Assembly (NCBI GenBank): GCA_004802725.1
Contig: SGPM01000369.1
Span: 1 to 25,408 of the forward strand
DNA: 25,408 nucleotides
Reading direction: 5' to 3'
From: Antrodiella citrinella
Taxonomy: Eukaryota; Basidiomycota; Agaricomycetes; Polyporales; Steccherinaceae
Within the stretch, counting starts at the first letter, position 1, and the number at the start of each line of letters is the position of its first letter. Positions 10,116-19,379 of the stretch are shown one piece after another. The notes under the pieces were generated by a model. That model was not told the DNA's origin, ran no database searches, and saw only the letters and a program-made list of their open reading frames with translations. The position numbers were made by a program, and so were the translations under genes.

Positions 10116-10130
10116 GCACTTTTCCTGATG
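10116..10130 (-). repeat. Right terminal inverted repeat of the Plavaka element
   Basis: GCACTTTTCCTGATG is the exact reverse complement of 2162-2176. It is followed by CT (10131-10132), matching the CT that precedes the left repeat. Confidence 0.85.
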
Positions 10131-10152
10131 CTGGGATGTGTTCGTGTTTTAG

Positions 10153-10527
10153 ACTCACCGGCAGGTGTACCCGTTGCTTTATCGAATCGCACTCGACGTG
10201 CTGCCAGCTCAAGCGTCTGCTGTTCCATGCGAGCGGGTTTTTTCGTCAAGCAAGGCCACTGATGCAGCTCGTCGCGGCCGGTTGGGTGCAGAGCTGATGG
10301 AGAAACTTCAGGTCCTTAAGTTTCTCTATTGTTCACAACGTGGGGCACCTTTGAACTTTTCAGCTGGACGTATGGCATGCGCGGACGAGCTAGAACCCAA
10401 GGTGACACTGGAGGTTATGAATCAATACATGGATGAGAGCCGTCTCCTCGAATTGGATGCCATGATCGTCCAGAGTGAGGGTGTCGTGCCGCAGGCTGTT
10501 CCTACGCCAAGTTGGCCCTTTCTTTGA
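10153..10527 (+). pseudogene. hAT transposase C-terminal dimerisation exon
   Basis: This last exon of the interrupted hAT gene follows the acceptor TTTTAG ending at 10152. It encodes THRQVYPLLYRIALDVLP, then AQASAVPCERVFSSSK, the hallmark of the hAT C-terminal dimerisation domain, followed by the helix that usually ends ...LMEKLQVLKFLY. The frame is intact to the TGA at 10525-10527. It joins in phase to the exon ending at 2112 if the 7.97-kb element is removed. Without the catalytic core upstream it cannot be an active transposase; it could survive as part of a short chimeric protein if the giant intron is still spliced. Confidence 0.85.
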
Positions 10528-11061
10528 CTCGGATTTCTCTTCTGTGTCTATGATATTTTACGAGCATGTCAAGCAGTGAATTATACATATAGAGTTCTAC
10601 CTAATCTCGCCGAGCAAGAGATCTCAGGCGTTTTCGCGAAGTCACTATTTTATTAATGCATTCACTAGTAGTCACTTTCTTATAATTTGTATGGACAATA
10701 GAATCTACCTCAACAACTTGTTCTATTGCGTTTTCTTACTGAACTCGCCAGTTGACTCGAACTCGACCACCACCGGCGCGGTACGAGTTTTGCTGAAGTA
10801 AGCACCGGTGTCGCTCAAAACTCAACTCGCGGCAACACTATAGAGAGCCCACTTTTTCCCGTTTCAGTGAGGTTCGGCGAGCGGGTTGGTTTTCGAGCCT
10901 ATCTGTGTTCTACAAAACTTCAGCTTGCATAATTATTCTAAGTTTGTGCAGTACGTAAAATAATAGTCAAGGTTATGAACATCCTCAACAAGGGAAGGGT
11001 ATCGCAACGACTGGATGGATGAAAGGAAGATATCATGGCCGTTCAATGTTCCAAGGTACAT
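10528..11061. other. Intergenic stretch between the hAT remnant and the DUF1275 gene
   Basis: AT-rich to about 10,720, then GC-richer with a CACCGG...CCGGTG pair near 10,770-10,810. No coding frame of note. It should contain the DUF1275 3' untranslated region at its right side and the hAT 3' flank at its left. I searched for a hAT terminal repeat matching the region before 1723 and did not find one. Confidence 0.4.
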
Positions 11062-12044
11062 CTACACCTTTGAACTCGACTTCGCTGGAACAAACAGCCA
11101 CCAGAATGCAATCAACAACCTCATACCGGTCCCAACACCCAGCGTGCCTGCGCTTCCGATAGAATCGATCAAGGCCCTCCCAACGAAACCTCCCGTAAAC
11201 AGAGAAAAAATGGCGATGAGCTTGTGGTTGCGAGAGATGACACCGAGACGGAGCTGGAAGAGCTTCGGGTCGGCCATGAGTTCGCACCACACCGTGGTCA
11301 GGACGACTGTGAAAAGCGGATCAGAAACTGAAAGGGGAGCCAAGGAATATAAACTCACTCGTGGTAGCGAACTGCGTGTTGACTCTTTTGCCCATAATTC
11401 CCTGCAGCCCCAGGCTCGCGCTCATGAAGCCGACAGTCACGAATGTGAAGACGTTCGTCCACGCTGGGTTGCTCCTCTCGTCCGCAATGCTCCCTTGATG
11501 ACTCTTCCACACTGAGATAGCGGCAGCCATGGTGAACAGGGCCTGAATAAACGTCCCAAGGCACAACCAGGCGCGCGTCTTGGCACCCATCTTGTCTCCA
11601 ATCCGGCCAATGGCGGCTCCGGCTACGAACGTCAGAAGGGATGTGAGGGCTTGTTGGTCGGCGGGATGAAATGTGGTATCGTGGTGGCCTGGTGGGCCAG
11701 CGAACAGCCTGGCCAGTGCGAGTGAGAGCTGAGGGCCCCTGGTAAACAAGTTGCAAGGACGATGTATGTTCAGAAGAGACGTACCTGGACAGAGTTACCC
11801 GTTTGGAAACCACACCATACGAAGACTGCGGTGAAGGAGACGGCATCTCTGCGACAGAAAGTCAGCCCATAGATCCCTTTCGAGCAACTTCTTGGCGAAA
11901 GGCGTACATGAAACCGGTCATGAAGCAGTATGCGGCGAGCGGGAACGTCGACCTCTCAGGATCAACTTCGTCGAGGAGATGGGATTTGGAAAGAACATTG
12001 GCGGGAATAACCCATAGACGTGTGTCCGAGCCTTTGGAGGACAT
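11062..12044 (-). CDS. DUF1275 (YoaK-like) membrane protein
   Basis: Four exons: 12044-11908, 11848-11785, 11728-11359 and 11306-11062; introns of 52-59 bp; 271 aa. The order of features matches DUF1275: YCFMTGFIDAVSF near residues 35-50 (the family's conserved first-helix motif), WCGFQTGNSVQ, then several hydrophobic segments including LLTFVAGAAIGRIGDKMG, LGTFIQALFTMAAAI and FVTVGFMSASLGLQ, a conserved N-TQFATT block, and a final membrane helix. It should be a small multi-pass membrane protein; its substrate and role are unknown. The family is widespread in bacteria (YoaK) and fungi. The start is the first in-frame ATG; further upstream the frame opens only at a GTG. A TATA-like word lies about 45 bp upstream. 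Confidence 0.85.
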
Positions 12045-12088
12045 GATCGTGAACAGAGGTGCATGGCTACAAGGATGAGGTGATCGCA

Positions 12089-12095
12089 CTTATAT
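12089..12095 (-). promoter_or_regulatory. TATA-like element of the DUF1275 gene
   Basis: On the minus strand the word ATATAAG lies 45-51 bp before the ATG at 12044. It is the only TATA-like word close to this start. Confidence 0.35.
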
Positions 12096-12359
12096 GTTTG
12101 CCATTTTGAATTCTTGGCCCAAATTTACTCGTCGCCCGGGATCTTCCGTTACTGCGGCTCTCCGACATCCGGCCACTCTAATCCCACCCGTAAAGATAAG
12201 ACATCCCGAGGCCCCCTTCCAAGCAACTTGGAATGCGACTATCCCCCGCTCAAGCAACGTGCACACTCTTATACCCGGACTCATTAGTAGAAAAGCATTT
12301 CATTATGTAACTACACACTTCCAACAACAAATACGACTACATCCACCACTCCCATCAGT

Positions 12360-15300
12360 TCATTGCATCTTGCCAAGCACCCGAGGCTGAGAAACGTCCG
12401 CCATATTGATGAAAATGTCGTCCGCAGGGTGGCGGTACAAAGGCGCACGGAGGCGCTTCTGATCCAGGTGGTGACCGATGAATCCGATAGATCGCCCGAG
12501 TACGAACAGACCGTTCAGCGTACCGATCTAGGCATTGATGTCAATTCCAGTCATGGTTACATGACGAATGATTTGGCACTGACCTTAATATACTCATCAG
12601 CCTCATCGGGGGTGAACGCACCACTGTCGCGAAGGAGATCGACAAAGCAGACAGCAATGCAACCGTCAACGTTGAGAATAAGCTATGCAAGTGGACATGT
12701 CAGATTTCATAGCGACCGACAGCAACTCGATACTTACCGTGTCCTTCTTCGCCGTGGTTACCTTCTCCACCGCAAGAGCATAGTCGAGGAGACTGTGACT
12801 AGGGAAGTTCTTGCGCACGTACTCCTTCACGAGCTCAACGCGGAGATCAGGGTTGTTCACGCTCTTGATCTTGTGGCCAATACCAGAGACTGCAATCAAC
12901 CACAGTCAGTACCCGCAAATACTTACATCCAGATGTACTCACTGAGCTTGTTAGCTTTGCGGCTGTTGTCAACAAATTCGCGAGGGGTCAATCCAGTGTC
13001 ACGAGCGTTCGAGAACATGGCGGCGGCTTCGTCGAGAGCACCGCCGAACCGGGAGCCAATGGTCAATAGACCAGACGCCAGCGACGAGATGAGGTCCTTG
13101 CCAGCACGAGTCGCAACAATGGTGTTCATGGCACTGTGCCAACAACATGAATCAGTGGTGAAACTCACGCTGCGAAGAAGAACATACCCAGATACGGCGG
13201 GACCATGGTCAGCTGTCAACATCAGGACCATCTCAATGAACTTGGTCGCCCACGACGGCAGACGCCTCTTGAACCACAGCAGCGACACAACACCACCAAG
13301 ACCGATATCCTCCTTGAACACGTCGGTGATCCTCATTCCGGCGTACAAGAGCTCCTGTCCACGCTCATCGGAGATGGTGGAGATGAAGGCGGCAGGCTTA
13401 CGGATAAGACCGAGCTCCTGCGCCCACTTGTAGTCCATAGGGATGACAGGAGGCTCTCGTTCAGGCTTGGGCCGAATGGTGCCGTTGGATACGAGACGAT
13501 CGTAAGTCTGCTTGAGAACTTCGGGGAGATCCTCAAAGGTATCGGGAACGACGAAGCCAGCAGCGCGCATAGCGGTGTTCTTCGCGTCGGCGGTCTCTAG
13601 TTCTGAGTTCGCCATCGAACCAGCGTGACCAAACTGTACCTCAGTGGCGAACATCTTCGCACAGGTACCAATGGCCCAAGCGACAATGGGCTTCTTGATT
13701 ATACCCTTCTTGACGGCATCGATGACACGGTACTCCTCGATACCACCGACCTCACCGAGCAAGACCAGCATCTTGCACTCAGGGTCTTGCTCGTAGCGCA
13801 GAAGGTGGTCAATGAACGTCGAACCGGGGTAACGATCACCACCAATAGCAATACCCTCATAGGTACCATTGGTGACGAGCGAGAGGATGTTGTTCAACTC
13901 GTTGGACATACCACCAGACTTGGAGACGTAGCCAACAGATCCCGCGCGGTAAAGCTTGGAAGAGATAATGTTGTCCATCATGCTAGCGATATCTATCAGT
14001 TTACCGGACGTTATGAACGGGACTGTGTACTCACCCTCCCGAGTTACCGATACGGAAGCATCCAGGCTTGATACCACCGACAGTGGCAGGGCCAATGATG
14101 AGGACACTCTTCTGCGCCGCCAAGTGGAGGATCTCCCTTGCATGCCTCTCAGGAACACCCTCAGCGATGAGGGCGATAGCCTTGATCTGAGGGAAGTCGA
14201 GCGTCTCGAGCGTGCTCGAGTACACAGAGCGCGAAGACGCAAAGTTGACCAATACATCGACGTCAGGGTGCTTCTTGACTGCTTCGCTAATGCTAGTGTA
14301 GACCGGGAGAAGAGTCTCCTTGGTTCCCCAGTAGAACTTCTGAATATGATGACCACCGAAGGGGTAGATCATGGCAGCGACGGAGGGGGCAGCACGACCG
14401 CAAGAATAGTCGAAGTCAAGCATTCCTTGGATGGCCCGAGGCTGCAGACCGTAGACGAATGAGCGCGTGGTAGCATCGAAGGGGCGATATGACGGGCGGT
14501 TGGTGTTGCTGTCGGTCACGTCGAAATGAACGATCTGGTCGTTGGCTTGTGTGCGCTCGCCGCCAGGTCCAATGGAGCCAACACCGGGCTCCTGAATGGG
14601 TTCCGAGACGGATGCTTTGGGAGATGAAGGAGCCGGAGTGGGAGGAATAGAGTGCAGTTCGTTCTTGCGCTTGGAGGTAACACCAAGGGCGAGGGGAACG
14701 ATCTCAGTAATATGGGTATCGGGGCCATACACCTTGATTGGGACACCAAGGGACTCTCCTAGCAAGCGCATGGCTTTCAAACCCTCCTGATAATTGGGAC
14801 CACCACGACGGACATAGATGCGAACCTTGTGGTTGATGAGAGGGGTCTTGTATTCCTTCAAGGCACGGATGATACCCTTGAATGTAGCGGCGACGTTGGT
14901 GAAGTTAGCAATACCACCTCCGATGATGAGGATCTTGCCCTCGGGATTAGGTTGACCGCGGGTAATGAGATCAACTATAGAATGTCAGATTAGCATATAT
15001 CTTCAGCACGTAGGAGAAATACGCACCAATGGTCTTCGCATACTCGTATGTCTGACCCTCCGTGGGAGCACCGGAGTATTCACCGTAGTTGGCGAGTTCA
15101 TGAGCAAATCCGTGAGCGGCAATAGCGTCAGAATAGACGACAGATGCACCACCACCGGCTACCATGGTCCAGATACGTCCCTCGGGCCGCAGCACAGTGA
15201 GCTTCAGGGAGGCGCCAGTAGATCCATCAAGCTTCTGGATGTAAGCCTCCTCCTTCGTCAGGTCACGACCGAAAGGGGCAGGCCAAACCATCGGGGGACC

Positions 15301-16458
15301 GCGGTCAGCGGAGACGCCCTTTCCTTTGGAGGCAGCAGCAGTGGCGACGTCGTACACGGACAAGTCGCGGGCGATAGCCCACTTGGGCCCGCAGATAGAC
15401 TCGGCGGTCTGGTCGAGCTTGGCAGCCATGTCGAGGTAGAGGATAGTAGGCGCGGCACCATCGACACCATCAAGGCAAACAAGAGGGTTGATCTCGAGGT
15501 AAGCGAAATGCAGGTCAACGTAGACAGAGTATAGGCGAATCAGGAAGTCCACTAGGGTCTCCTTCTTCGCTGCGGGGACGTGCTTAAGCAGCGTCGACGC
15601 GATGACCTCGCGTGACGGGAATGCTGCGCCGACGGCGAGGTTGAGAGTCAGGGCTTTCGCATCGACATCTCCAATATCTACACCACCCTCGTGGGTGAAG
15701 AGGATCGAGTCGCCCTCACGTGCAGATGTGATGCAGACGTAGTATTCGGTGTCGGAAGGATGGGGCAGGAAAGGCTCGAGGATGAAGTTGTTTAGCGTTC
15801 CAGTGACCGATTCAACCTGGGCGTAAGACGTCAGTCACGATCTTTATGATACGGTGATGCTACGATAGCACAAAGATTGAACAACACGCATCTCGTCACG
15901 TAATGAAATGAACGCGTCTCGCTTAAAAGCCTCAAGGAGGACGCGAGGACCGGATTGTATGCGTACAATAGCCATGGGACTAGCGCGTGCTGGGCCTCAT
16001 TGCAGCCCAGATACGAGCCCATTTGCTCGATGGAAGACAGGACATGAAGGAATCAATCAGATAGGTGCATGAGGGGGACTCACTTTCTGGGCTTTGCCGG
16101 CACGCGCGGCGATCCACTCCTTCGCCTCTTCCCAAGTTTTGTTGAGGGCAAGAAGACCAGCCTTGCCACGTCGCTTGATGAGCTGGTCGGGCTTCGCGAC
16201 GAGCTTGGTGTTGAAGACCCAGCCTGGCAGCTGAGTGTCGGGGGTGATGGCCCCGGTTTCAGGATCCCATGATACCTGAGCGACCTTGACGGACGGATAT
16301 ATGAATTTTGTCGCGATTTGGGCATTGGGGGCGACGGCAGGGGCGCGCTCGAGGTGGTAAGCCAAGAGCAGTTTTGCGTCGTACTCGCGAATTGCTGTGT
16401 GATTATGTTAGACGGGAATGGGGTGGAACGTGATTATGGACGTACGTTTGGCGGACAT
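12360..16458 (-). CDS. ACL1: ATP-citrate lyase, fused single-chain form
   Basis: Cytosolic enzyme that cleaves citrate with ATP and CoA into acetyl-CoA and oxaloacetate, feeding lipid and sterol synthesis. Nine coding exons: 16458-16446, 16394-16084, 15816-15027, 14974-14035, 13982-13188, 13133-12943, 12889-12738, 12682-12584 and 12527-12360. Phases agree and give 1,152 aa, near the ~1,100 of animal ACLY. It starts [17 protein letters not shown]. Order: ATP-grasp and citrate-binding half (to ~430), a linker rich in Ser/Pro (~520-560), CoA-binding region, then the phosphohistidine segment [11 protein letters not shown] with the catalytic His near residue 804, and a citrate-synthase-like C-terminal domain ([23 protein letters not shown] near the end). 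Ascomycetes split this into two genes, so the fused form supports a basidiomycete. The first coding exon is only 13 nt. Confidence 0.95.
15817..16083 (-). other. 267-bp intron 2 of ATP-citrate lyase
   Basis: Donor GTGAGT at 16083 and acceptor CCCAG ending at 15817 join GKAQK to [10 protein letters not shown] in phase 0, as the family requires. It is about five times longer than the gene's other introns (51-56 bp). A stop-free frame inside (16022-15831) shows no similarity to the enzyme. Confidence 0.8.
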
Positions 16459-16628
16459 TGTCTAGTATACGAAATGAGAGAAACGGAGAGAAAGAGATGG
16501 AGGAAGGACGGATGAACAGATACGAGTCGTTTGGGGTATTTATTGCAAAGACGGAGTGGCCTCACTTCAGCCTCGTAAAACAGAAAATGGAATGGGGGAA
16601 CGCGCTCGACTGGGGGCGCGTACTGACT

Positions 16629-16695
16629 CCATACAATCCGTTTCTTACTCTCCATACAATGAATTGTTATTTGCCATACAACGCGTTTCTATTGG
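16629..16695 (-). promoter_or_regulatory. ATP-citrate lyase promoter: CCATACAA repeats and a CCAAT box
   Basis: CCATACAA[T/C] occurs three times on the plus strand at 16629, 16652 and 16673, spaced 23 and 21 bp (about two helical turns). ATTGG at 16691-16695 reads CCAAT on the gene's strand, about 235 bp before the ATG. The motifs and spacing are seen; a regulatory role is inferred. Confidence 0.4.
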
Positions 16696-16984
16696 CCATA
16701 GTAATCGCTCGGTTACGCGGGCACTCCCCAATATTCCCACGGGTGTTTTAGAGTATTAGCCGACTATCATTAATGTAGCACAGTCATGTCGAGTAAGTAC
16801 ATCCAAAGTGGCATCATCTCTCCTCCTCCCTCCGTCGCGGCTATCCGAGCCTGCATCGCAGGACACGACTGCAGTGCGCGGCGTTCCAGCCAATCCAACG
16901 AGAATCAGAAACGATGTCCCAGCAAATCATAGCACGCATAAATATACATACGTCCCGACGGCTCACACACAGCGGTGCCGCCCT

Positions 16985-18035
16985 CTAGCAGATCGTGCAG
17001 CTCCCGCAGCAACCTGCTCCCGCCTCCTCTGCTGCCTCCCCTGCCCGGTCGTCACCTCCTGTTGCGGTAGACTGGCGCTGCCGCCGGCTCTTTTTCTTGG
17101 GCGCATCCTGCGCCGGCGGTGCGTATGCCCGGATTGACAAGTGCACAATCGTCGACGGTGGAGGAGTCGACGCCCGGGACGCTTCCTGGGCACTTCCGCC
17201 ACCAGGCATCGCTGGGGTATACGAGGCAAAACCAACCTCTATGTAAAAGCCCGGCTTGTCGATATCACGCATCGATAGGAATGTAGTAAAACGTACTAGT
17301 CAATGTGTCATCATCTTGCAGGATTTTGCCAAGATACAGGATCCGCAGGTACGACGGTGCGGGCGGACGTTCGTCCTGCCATTCTACAAGGAGTCGATTT
17401 CGTCAGCATAACGTTCAGCCGCCCGATAGTCATAATTATTAGATGTCGTGTGCGATAGGCCCTCGAAATGCATTCATCCTTGCTGCCTTCATAATTACCG
17501 AGACTGGTATGGAGATCTCGACTGCATGTGCGCAGCGTGAAGAAAATGCTGATAATCACTCACCATTCGGCCATGCATTCCACACCAGTTCCTTTACCCT
17601 CCCCACTGTCATTTCTTGGTCAAACGACATTGTTCTCCGCCTCCCAGAGACCAGCAGGAATGTGAGCGAGACTTGAGGTACGTCCGGTACGGTGGCTTCT
17701 ACCCCTGGCTGGTCCTCTGTGGTTTCTGCACCGTCTACAGCTTGACTGGTGGTATCATCAATATTCTGTTGGACGCCGTCCTCCCCATTTGAAGGTGCGT
17801 CGATATCCATGGTGGACAAGTCTACTCTGGTATAGGAGGTGCGTGCAGAAGCAGAAATGGTCGAGAAATTCGTGGGGAAAGAGGGCCGGTCAAGACGTGT
17901 CGACGCAGCGGAATACTGCAATTGGAAAGGTGATGACAGCGTCTCCCCCGGCAACAGATTATCAGCAACCACCTCGTGCGGGTCAGACGTCGACAACGAT
18001 ATCGAGGGTAGCTGGTCGGACTGGCGAGAGCGCAT
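16985..18035 (-). CDS. UBL3-like ubiquitin-fold protein with C-terminal CaaX-type box
   Basis: Three exons: 18035-17564, 17383-17297 and 17238-16985, 270 aa from the outer ATG. A Ser/Thr-rich disordered N terminus precedes the Rad60-SLD_2/UBL3-type ubiquitin fold: VSLTFLLVSGRRRTMSF, TVGRVKELVWNAWPNEW, YLRILYLGKILQDDDTL, and after a Pro/Ser insert TIVHLSIRAYAPP. The C terminus has a basic run (KKKSRRQRQ) and ends GCCGSCTIC. The final CTIC is a CaaX-type prenylation signal with neighbouring cysteines suited to palmitoylation, so it is probably membrane-anchored, as UBL3/MUB proteins are. It lacks a Gly-Gly conjugation end. In animals UBL3 sorts proteins to small vesicles; the fungal role is unclear. 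An internal ATG at 17810 (CCACCATGG, MDIDAPSNGEDG) has a better start context and would give 195 aa. Confidence 0.8.
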
Positions 18036-18472
18036 GGCGAGAGCGTAGGAATCAAAAGGTGTGGAGGAGGAAAGACACGAGAAACAAAGGCCAGACTAGG
18101 AAGCTTCTAGCTCCCTCCCGGCTCTCCCAAGCTTGCAGCATTATAGGAACGGCTGTACAATACCCCTAATAATAGCGGCTGGTAGCGATTCAGGATGGTT
18201 TTGCTCGCTTTCGGATGGAAGTCGTTACATATCAGCAGCCAGCCAGCTGCAACACGTCCCAGTCAAATATCTAGGAGCGGGTTGAGAAATATCAAATTAC
18301 AATAATGGCGCATCGCCGGGGCGGGGGTATAACGAGTTAGGAGACGGCAAAATAGCTATGATATATGTATAAAGTCCTGTATATGATGAGCTTGCTGGGT
18401 GATGATAATACAAAAATGATGCGTGTTCAAGGACACAACCTACACCGCTGACTAGTACAGATACCCTTCGTC
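18036..18472. promoter_or_regulatory. Spacer between RAD6 3' end and UBL3-like 5' end
   Basis: Both neighbouring genes are on the minus strand, so this holds the RAD6 3' untranslated region (right) and the UBL3-like promoter and leader (left). No TATA box or other clear motif was recognised, and no further gene. Confidence 0.4.
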
Positions 18473-19093
18473 TCAGGCCTCAGAGCCTGCGCCGTCTGCC
18501 ATCTTCTCGTGCTCTTCTGGATCAAGCCAACTCTCCTCGACCGTCGCCTTGACCCTCCGCTCGTACTCCTTCATGTTTTCGCGGTACAACTGTGCGGCCT
18601 CTGCGTTAGCAGGGCTGTTCGGGTTCGGATCGTGAAGGAGTGATTGGATGGATGTGAGGATGGCAGCAACGTCGTATGTGGGGGACCAACGATTCTGCAA
18701 GATATCCAAGCACAGTTCTCCGTTGGCGTAGACGTTCGGATGGAACATCCGAGAGAGGAATTTCACAGTGGGAGGCTTCGTCGGATAGGTCTCCTCAAAA
18801 GTCAACACCAGCTTGAACGTGCCATCCTCGAACGGGGTATCGGCTTAAAAATAGTTTGTCGTGTGAGGTCGAGCTCTACAGGTGGACACGAATGCGCAGG
18901 TACTGACCTGGTCCGAAGATGACTGCATTCCAAAGCATGATGTTATCGGGGCATGGACTTCCAGAGATGCCACCCGGGGGATCGGTGGACAGTCTCTTGA
19001 AGTCTCGAATAAGTCGTCTTCTGCAAGTGGTAGACTAGGATCGTGAATTAGCATTTGGCCACACGATGAATTTCGCCACTCGGCTCATACCAT
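18473..19093 (-). CDS. RAD6: Ubiquitin-conjugating enzyme E2 RAD6/UBC2
   Basis: E2 enzyme that takes ubiquitin on its active cysteine and, with RAD18 or BRE1-type ligases, modifies PCNA in DNA-damage tolerance and histone H2B in chromatin. Three coding exons: 19093-19091 (ATG only), 19034-18908 and 18843-18473, 166 aa. It begins [21 protein letters not shown], with the conserved HPN (residues 78-80) and active site [18 protein letters not shown], in which the cysteine is residue 88, as in yeast Rad6. The tail ends with a short acidic extension ([14 protein letters not shown]), intermediate between the long yeast acidic tail and the tail-less animal UBE2A. The first intron directly follows the start codon. 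It diverges from CLF1. Confidence 0.95.
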
Positions 19094-19379
19094 TCTGGTC
19101 TGAGTTGGACGATGAAGAAACGCAGTAGTACGATGTACACGTAGCAAAAAGTCTCTTGAAATGAGCTGGAGAGTGTATAGGAACGGATGGTGAACAAAAC
19201 ACAGAGTCAAGGAGGAACACAACAGCGTCCCACTGCCCACCGCCCAAGACGGCGTGGCCCATGTGGATATCACGTGGATTCTTGCCTTCCTATGGCAAGT
19301 TCACAACGTTGTAGCACTCTACCACTGCTTTGCTGCAGAACATCCCCTCACACCATTCAACACCTCTCGTGGTAGCACG
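19094..19379. promoter_or_regulatory. Divergent RAD6/CLF1 promoter
   Basis: These 286 bp separate the two opposed start codons and must serve both genes. A palindromic E-box CACGTG lies at 19271-19276, about 104 bp before the CLF1 ATG and 178 bp before the RAD6 ATG. No TATA box is evident, as usual for housekeeping pairs. Confidence 0.5.

Larger units (their letters stand above)
2162..10130. mobile_element. Plavaka-type (CACTA/EnSpm-like) DNA transposon, two genes, nested in a hAT gene
   Basis: The 7,969-bp element is bounded by a perfect 15-bp inverted repeat (2162-2176 and 10116-10130). Similarity resumes inward as TTATAAG followed by CCCTTG[T/C]AAG on both sides. The flanking dinucleotide is CT on each side (2160-2161 and 10131-10132), a plausible 2-bp target duplication; CACTA-like elements make 2-3 bp duplications. 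Inside are a ten-exon Plavaka transposase (plus) and a divergent DUF6698 gene (minus). Each gene has one frame-breaking lesion, so this copy is probably no longer autonomous. The insertion separates two exons of a hAT gene, which independently supports the boundaries. Confidence 0.8.
2113..10152 (+). other. hAT intron enlarged by the inserted transposon
   Basis: Donor GTATGT at 2113 and acceptor TTTTAG ending at 10152 flank the element at 2162-10130. Removing the element and one copy of the putative CT target duplication leaves 2113-2161 plus 10133-10152, which is 69 bp and typical for this genome. The exons then join in phase 0 to read FWQ|THRQVYPLLYRIALDVLP, which fits the hAT family without a gap. 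An alternative acceptor at 10164 would delete THRQ and fits less well. Confidence 0.65.

Noticed and set aside
12045..12089. Extended start for the DUF1275 protein
   Set aside because: The upstream codon is GTG and overlaps the TATA-like element; the first ATG is at 12044.
12363..13433. A 356-codon plus-strand open frame
   Set aside because: It lies antisense to ATP-citrate lyase exons and introns, resembles no family, and is explained by codon bias on the coding strand.
15831..16022. Open frame inside intron 2 of ATP-citrate lyase as an extra coding exon
   Set aside because: The enzyme family continues directly from GKAQK to VESVTG, and the frame has no similarity to it.
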